A DNA stretch of 34,679 nucleotides from JAJZEO01 sp964350315. Its GTDB lineage: Bacteria; Chlamydiota; Chlamydiia; Chlamydiales; 2-12-FULL-49-11. The stretch is from NCBI GenBank assembly GCA_964350315.1, contig CAYGJD010000015.1, positions 1-34,679 of the forward strand. Reading direction: 5' to 3'. The notes under the pieces were generated by a model. That model was not told where the DNA came from and did no database searches. It was given only the letters and a program-made list of their open reading frames with translations. This document shows positions 30,767-34,679 of this stretch, in pieces. How positions within the stretch are numbered: the first letter of the stretch is position 1; every line of letters starts with the position of its first letter. A program made the position numbers and the translations under genes.

Positions 30767-32108
30767 AATTTACACTATCCTGCTCTTAGCAACCTCTCTT
30801 TTATCTGCCGAAGTTCAATTTTCTTCCGACGAAGTAATCTCAGAGGGGAGTGAAATAACGCTTTCAGGGCATGTTTTTATTAAACATGACTTTGGAACAC
30901 TTTCAGCAAACAAAGCAACACTCACTCAAAGTTCTGGAGCAAACACCCCCTCTTTTCTTTCTGCTTGCCTCAACTCGTGTGTAGAAATCAAGTTCTCATC
31001 TAACCAAACTCTTCAAAGTGAAAATGCCCTAATCAATTTTGTTGATAATACAGCCTCTTTATCTTCAGATGATCGTCAAATCTTTTTCTTTGATCCCGAT
31101 CGACAAATTACAATTCAAAGTCAGAAGATCGATTGTGAATGGGAAGGAGATCAAAAAGACCCCAAAATTAAAGCACTAACAGCTCAAAAATCTGTGCAAA
31201 TCTCCCTGGGTTCTGACATATTCATACACGCAGAAGAGGCTATTTACGCGCCCTCTATGACAAATAACCAATATGGAACACTTACTCTTAACGGTTCAAC
31301 AAATCACAAACCTTGCCTTATCTCGATAGGTGAAGACCTTCTAAAGGCAGACAGCGTCACAATTGAAATGGAGAGTGAAACTCTTATTTTACATAAACCA
31401 ATTGGAAAAATAGCGACAAAAATCATTAACATGGCCTTACCAGAGGAGATCTTTTTTACTTCAAAAACATTGTCTTGGAATAGAAAAACAGGTGAAATCG
31501 TTCTTACAGAACAAATATTGATCGATGGCGCTGAATTTGGACACCTTATAGCTCATGACCGTGTGTTTTTTTCCACAGACATCGTAGATGAAAAAGTTCT
31601 TTTCAAAGGATTTGAAGCTGTCGGAGAGAGCACGCTCACCACAACTGGTGGAATGTCAATCACTTGTGACGGCAACATCGATTTCAACTATGAAACCAAG
31701 TCTCTTTTAGCAAGTGCCGGAATGAAGCCTCTTATCTACCAAAATGGCGATCTCGTAATTGAATCAAAAAAACTTACCTTCGATAAAGTAGAAGGCTCAC
31801 CAAACGTTATTTCCTTTTTTGATGATGTAAATTTTTCAGCCGGAGCGATGCTTGGAAAAGCTGGTGGATTAACCTATAAACCAAGTGAACATATTTTAAA
31901 TTTTTTTTCCTCAGGTGAGGAAAATGTCGTTTTTTATAACAAAGAGAGCGATACTAAAATGAGTGCCACAGCAATTACTATTACTCGTGATCCAGTTACT
32001 GAAGAAAACATTATTCAAGGACATGGAGTTGTGAAACTAACATTTGATCATAAAAACCGAGAACAAATCATAGAAGTATTAAATTCATGCGTGAAACACC
32101 CATTTTAG
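30759..32108 (+). CDS. lptA: LptA/OstA-like periplasmic LPS transport protein, extended
   Basis: A 449-residue exported protein from the ATG at 30759, which overlaps the lptC stop and follows GGGAAAG. Residues 1-17 form a signal peptide (cleavage after LLSA). The mature part reads as repeated beta strands of the OstA/LptA jelly-roll type: SEGSEITLSGHVFIKHD with LSANKATLT at the N-terminus and similar segments around LIAHDRVFF, ITCDGNIDFNYETK, ESKKLTFDK and MSATAITITRD. E. coli LptA has about 185 residues, so this protein would form a bridge more than twice as long. It overlaps lptB by 22 bases. Confidence 0.78.
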   Translation: MNKIYTILLLATSLLSAEVQFSSDEVISEGSEITLSGHVFIKHDFGTLSANKATLTQSSGANTPSFLSACLNSCVEIKFSSNQTLQSENALINFVDNTASLSSDDRQIFFFDPDRQITIQSQKIDCEWEGDQKDPKIKALTAQKSVQISLGSDIFIHAEEAIYAPSMTNNQYGTLTLNGSTNHKPCLISIGEDLLKADSVTIEMESETLILHKPIGKIATKIINMALPEEIFFTSKTLSWNRKTGEIVLTEQILIDGAEFGHLIAHDRVFFSTDIVDEKVLFKGFEAVGESTLTTTGGMSITCDGNIDFNYETKSLLASAGMKPLIYQNGDLVIESKKLTFDKVEGSPNVISFFDDVNFSAGAMLGKAGGLTYKPSEHILNFFSSGEENVVFYNKESDTKMSATAITITRDPVTEENIIQGHGVVKLTFDHKNREQIIEVLNSCVKHPF

Positions 32109-32818
32109 AAGTAAAAAACTTAAGAAAACAATCCAAGAAAACGCTTATCCTTTCAGATATCTCCTTTTCCCTCTATCCGAGTGAAATCGTTGGACTTCTG
32201 GGGCATAACGGCGCTGGAAAAACAACGACCTTTCACATTACCATTGGTTTAATCAAACAAGATGATGGGTCCTTGATGTTCAGGGGCACAGACATCACTA
32301 ACCTCCCTGTTCACAAAAGAGCCATGCTAGGAATGGGCTACCTTCCACAGGAACAATCATTATTTAGAACGCTAACTGTTGAAGAAAACCTTCTTTGCAT
32401 TTTAGAAACTTTGAATCTTTCTCCTGTTGATCGAAAAAACAAATTAGAAGAATGTCTAGAAGAGATGCATCTAACTGATCTCTCTAAAAAGAAAATTTCC
32501 TACCTATCTGGGGGAGAAAAAAGACGCGTTGAAATTGCAAGAGTTCTTATCAGATCCCCAAAACTCCTCCTTCTTGATGAGCCTTTTGCCAACATAGACC
32601 CAATTACCATCTCAGAAGTAAAAAAAATCATTCAACGCCTAAAAGAAAAAGGCATTTGCGTCTTTATCACAGATCACAACGCTCGTGAAATTTTCTCTAT
32701 CGTAGACAGAAGCTACCTTATTGCTGAAGGAAAAATCCTCACCCACGGAACAAGTAGTGAGTTAATCGCATCCGAAGAAGCTCGAATGTCTTACTTGGGT
32801 GCTGACTTTAAACTATAG
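32087..32818 (+). CDS. lptB: LPS export ABC transporter ATP-binding protein
   Basis: ATPase of the LptB2FG complex that drives LPS from the inner membrane to the outer leaflet. The 243-residue product has Walker A GHNGAGKT (39-46), Q-loop region LPQEQSLF, ABC signature LSGGEKRR (140-147), Walker B LLLLDEP (160-166) and a switch His in ITDHNARE. The ATDHNxRE-like end and GxGYLPQE pattern are specific to LptB/YhbG. It is the last gene of dapB-kdsA-lptC-lptA-lptB. lptF and lptG are not in the window. Confidence 0.95.
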   Translation: MRETPILEVKNLRKQSKKTLILSDISFSLYPSEIVGLLGHNGAGKTTTFHITIGLIKQDDGSLMFRGTDITNLPVHKRAMLGMGYLPQEQSLFRTLTVEENLLCILETLNLSPVDRKNKLEECLEEMHLTDLSKKKISYLSGGEKRRVEIARVLIRSPKLLLLDEPFANIDPITISEVKKIIQRLKEKGICVFITDHNAREIFSIVDRSYLIAEGKILTHGTSSELIASEEARMSYLGADFKL

Positions 32819-32828
32819 TTGAATAAAA

Positions 32829-33476
32829 CTAACGGGGTGTCTGATGAACATTCCTTTCTTGATGAAGAAAAAAAGCAGCAAATGCTTCATACCCGTTAAA
32901 ATCCTGATCAGTAATGTTATATATTTTTGCTGATCGATATAACATTGAATTGGAAGTGCCCCGCTCTTGCTTTGGACCACATCCGAAAAGATCTGCTAAC
33001 CACACAAAAGCAACAGTGATAAAGATAATCGTGGAGGCAAAAGCGACTTCCATAACCCTCTTTTTTTCGACTTTTTTAACTGTAGCTTTTTCATCATAAC
33101 CTTCGGGCAAAGGCATAACCCCTTCTTGAAAGTCAATTAGGGCCGTATTTTCAACAAAATGAGCAGAAACAATAGTCTCTCTATCTTCTGGGCAACTACC
33201 TTTTCTTATCTCATAATTCTTTACACAAGGCAAAAAGACAGATAAAATCTTGCGATAAAGAGAACTTTCAACGATCTCTCCATCTTTCTTTAACCAATCA
33301 CTAATACACACGCGATGATAACAATGTCTTTTATGGATCAAAACAGGTACATGCTTATCTTCATATGGGGCCCCATCTGAATTTTTAATCGGACCATCCT
33401 CTGACGAAAATGACCACTTCTCCCTTTCAGAAGGGGGAACATAAATCATCGGAAGCTGACAAATGACACAATCCAT
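32829..33476 (-). CDS. Membrane-anchored RING-H2-like zinc-finger protein
   Basis: A 215-residue protein with an N-terminal RING-like arrangement: CVIC (Cys3, Cys6), then HKRHCYHRVCISDWL (His48, His51, Cys52, His54, Cys57) and CPEDRE (Cys95, Asp98). HxxHxxC followed by ISxWLK and CPxD closely recalls the eukaryotic ubiquitin-ligase subunit Rbx1/Roc1, in which the last zinc ligand is Asp. An insert of about 35 residues separates WLK from CPED, and one cysteine of the normal set is replaced or shifted (His48). A hydrophobic segment (142-165) would anchor it in a membrane. Environmental chlamydiae are known for expanded ubiquitin-related families. Ligase activity is inferred, not shown. There is no Shine-Dalgarno; a strong promoter ends nine bases before the ATG. 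Confidence 0.68.
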   Translation of the reverse strand: MDCVICQLPMIYVPPSEREKWSFSSEDGPIKNSDGAPYEDKHVPVLIHKRHCYHRVCISDWLKKDGEIVESSLYRKILSVFLPCVKNYEIRKGSCPEDRETIVSAHFVENTALIDFQEGVMPLPEGYDEKATVKKVEKKRVMEVAFASTIIFITVAFVWLADLFGCGPKQERGTSNSMLYRSAKIYNITDQDFNGYEAFAAFFLHQERNVHQTPR

Positions 33477-33484
33477 ATCAAAGT

Positions 33485-33513
33485 ATTATAAGTTAATTAA
33501 GGTTTTGAATCAA
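33485..33513 (-). promoter_or_regulatory. Housekeeping promoter of the RING-like gene
   Basis: On the minus strand TTGATT (33513-33508), 17-base spacer, perfect TATAAT (33490-33485). Initiation seven bases on (near 33478) would put the message's 5' end within one or two bases of the ATG. Confidence 0.6.
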
Positions 33514-33651
33514 TATTGAATTAGAACGAAACTTAACGAAGAGCCGCCTAAAGTTTATTTTAAACATTTGCTCTAGATAGGTAATTGTGGCTTCAAAATG
33601 AGTCTATACGTTAAACTAGCTAGGACCTGAAACCCTATAATAGGAAGAAAT

Positions 33652-34089
33652 ATGACAATCCAAAAGACACTATCTATCATAAAGCCCGATGCAGTTGGCA
33701 AAAACGTAGTAGGAAAAATTTTATCACGATTTGAAGATAATGGCCTGCAAATCGTAGCAGCTCGTATGATTCATCTTACAGAAGACATGGCAAAAGAATT
33801 TTATAAAATTCACGCAGCACGTCCATTTTATGGTGAATTGGTTGCTTTTATGATCTCAGGACCAGTTCTAGTTTCAGTGCTAGAAGGTGAAAATGCTGTT
33901 CAAAAAAACAGAGATCTTATGGGCGCAACAAATCCAAAAGAAGCTGCGGCTGGTACAATTCGTAAAGACTTTGCAGACTCTCTTGATGCCAATGCTGTTC
34001 ATGGCTCAGACTCTTTAGAAAACGCAAAAGTTGAAATCGCATTTTTCTTCAAAAAGAATGAAGTTTGCGAGCGCGTATACTCAGCTTAA
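33652..34089 (+). CDS. ndk: Nucleoside-diphosphate kinase
   Basis: Transfers the gamma phosphate from ATP to other nucleoside diphosphates through a phosphohistidine. The 145-residue product has TLSIIKPDAVGKN at the N-terminus, and the active-site stretch NAVHGSDSLENA holds the catalytic His. MGATNPKEAAAGTIRKDFA is also fully typical. AGGAAG lies about six bases before the ATG. The downstream neighbour dtd is convergent. Confidence 0.96.
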   Translation: MTIQKTLSIIKPDAVGKNVVGKILSRFEDNGLQIVAARMIHLTEDMAKEFYKIHAARPFYGELVAFMISGPVLVSVLEGENAVQKNRDLMGATNPKEAAAGTIRKDFADSLDANAVHGSDSLENAKVEIAFFFKKNEVCERVYSA

Positions 34090-34093
34090 TTTA

Positions 34094-34131
34094 TTAACAA
34101 GTGGACATGCAACAACTCGTTCACTTGTTAT
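34094..34131. terminator. Hairpin between convergent ndk and dtd
   Basis: TAACAAGTG (34095-34103) pairs with CACTTGTTA (34122-34130), extended by two weaker pairs inside the loop. No long T-run follows on either strand. The right arm contains the dtd stop codon. A bidirectional terminator is plausible. Confidence 0.4.
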
Positions 34132-34571
34132 AATTCGACAATGAAATTGATGGGGCCTTGATTAATGCTTGATACTTGCATCATTGCCCCAAATTTTCCC
34201 GTTTCAATCTTCCCTTCTGGATAGGCCACCCGGCATTTTTCTATAAACGTCTCATAAAAAATTTCTGCCTGCGCTGGGTTCAAAGCTTGAATAAATGAGG
34301 GCCTTCTGCCATTTTTAACATCCCCATAAAGAGTAAACTGAGAAACAATCAAAAGATCCTTTTTTAGTTCACGAATTGAGAGATTCATTTTTCCATTTTG
34401 ATCCGGAAAAACTCTAAGCCCTAATACTTTTTCCACATGTGGCGAGATAAGAGATTCATCATCGCCCTCTTTGAACCCCACATACAAAAGCAGACCCTCC
34501 TCAATTTTGCCAACAATCTGGTTGTCAACTTTTACTGAGGCATCCTTTACTCTTTGTAGTAATATTTTCAT
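34128..34571 (-). CDS. dtd: D-aminoacyl-tRNA deacylase
   Basis: Removes D-amino acids (and glycine from tRNA-Ala) mischarged onto tRNA. The 147-residue product begins MKILLQRVKDASVKV and has the two active-site motifs: SQFTLYGD (about 77-84) and the C-terminal GP dipeptide in NQGPINF, where NxGP is the conserved cross-subunit motif. RRPSFIQALNP is also typical. The ATG overlaps the stop of an open frame upstream (ATGA), so it may be the second gene of an operon running in from the right edge. Confidence 0.94.
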   Translation of the reverse strand: MKILLQRVKDASVKVDNQIVGKIEEGLLLYVGFKEGDDESLISPHVEKVLGLRVFPDQNGKMNLSIRELKKDLLIVSQFTLYGDVKNGRRPSFIQALNPAQAEIFYETFIEKCRVAYPEGKIETGKFGAMMQVSSINQGPINFIVEL

Positions 34572-34651
34572 GTAAGACGACTTTCTATTTCATTAAACTG
34601 ATTCATCAATTCTTTCGGGAAACGATGCAGAAAAAGCGGATCGGATGGTAT
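34568..34651 (-). other. Possible 3' end of a gene entering from the right edge
   Basis: A 27-codon open frame on the minus strand ends in a TGA that overlaps the dtd start (ATGA). Its reading (FLHRFPKELMNQFNEIES) looks like a protein C-terminus. A TAG at 34654-34652 interrupts the frame before the window edge. It could be a broken gene, a sequence error or chance. Confidence 0.2.
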
Positions 34652-34679
34652 CTAGTCATCATGATGTTTGAGGTTATGT

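Noticed and set aside
1..34679. CRISPR arrays, insertion sequences, prophage, rRNA
   Set aside because: I saw no regularly spaced direct repeats, transposase or integrase motifs, terminal inverted repeats or rRNA sequence on either strand.

Overview
The window looks like chromosomal DNA from a member of the phylum Chlamydiota outside the family Chlamydiaceae (an environmental or amoeba/arthropod-associated chlamydia). The assignment rests on gene content and order. The left part runs ispD - truA - HAD phosphatase - sigma54 activator - recO - yidD - LysM protein - pheT - YwqK-repeat lipoprotein, which from memory follows the C. trachomatis series CT462-CT476. Later blocks (trhO/rpsD/nfo, rluD/khpA, kdsA/lptC/lptB, ndk) are also chlamydial pieces in a different arrangement. 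The DNA is AT-rich by eye, genes are densely packed and often overlap, and none of the four tRNAs encodes its CCA. I see no insertion sequence, phage, CRISPR array or rRNA gene. A 100-base run of N at 26805-26904 is an assembly gap inside a gene.

Layout. 251-2506: isoprenoid and tRNA-modification genes, then a tRNA-Leu whose last base directly touches the start codon of a HAD phosphatase gene. 2518-4338: a zinc-peptidase-like lipoprotein divergent from a sigma54 activator that lacks a receiver domain. 4320-10902 (minus strand): an apparent operon hpf - PD-(D/E)xK nuclease - two DUF115/MptE-like proteins - glyoxalase II, with an aminoglycoside-kinase-like gene behind it; a near-consensus promoter precedes hpf and a tRNA-Arg lies just upstream. 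10952-18043: recO, an exported 2-oxoglutarate oxygenase-like protein, tRNA-Leu, yidD, a LysM membrane protein, pheT and a repeat lipoprotein closed by a strong terminator. 18044-18539: a clear sigma54 promoter, a 5'-UTR hairpin and a small coiled-coil gene. 18536-24806: trhO, rpsD, nfo, asnS, recX, a proline-rich small protein, rluD and khpA. 24943-28595 (minus): a very large DHH-family protein, two translationally coupled unknown genes and a tRNA-Arg. 28722-32818: dapB - kdsA - lptC - lptA - lptB, an overlapping outer-envelope operon. 32829-34571: a membrane-anchored RING-like protein, ndk and dtd.

Themes. LPS precursor synthesis and export (kdsA, lptC/A/B), envelope and surface proteins (several lipoproteins, LysM, yidD), translation and tRNA quality control (pheT, asnS, rpsD, truA, rluD, trhO, dtd, hpf) and repair (recO, recX, nfo). 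The points most worth a second look are the sigma54 pair (receiver-less activator plus a perfectly spaced -24/-12 promoter), the hibernation-factor-led operon with two DUF115 proteins, the RING-like protein with an Rbx1-like last zinc ligand, the giant DHH protein and the tRNA/mRNA junction that could yield a leaderless message.
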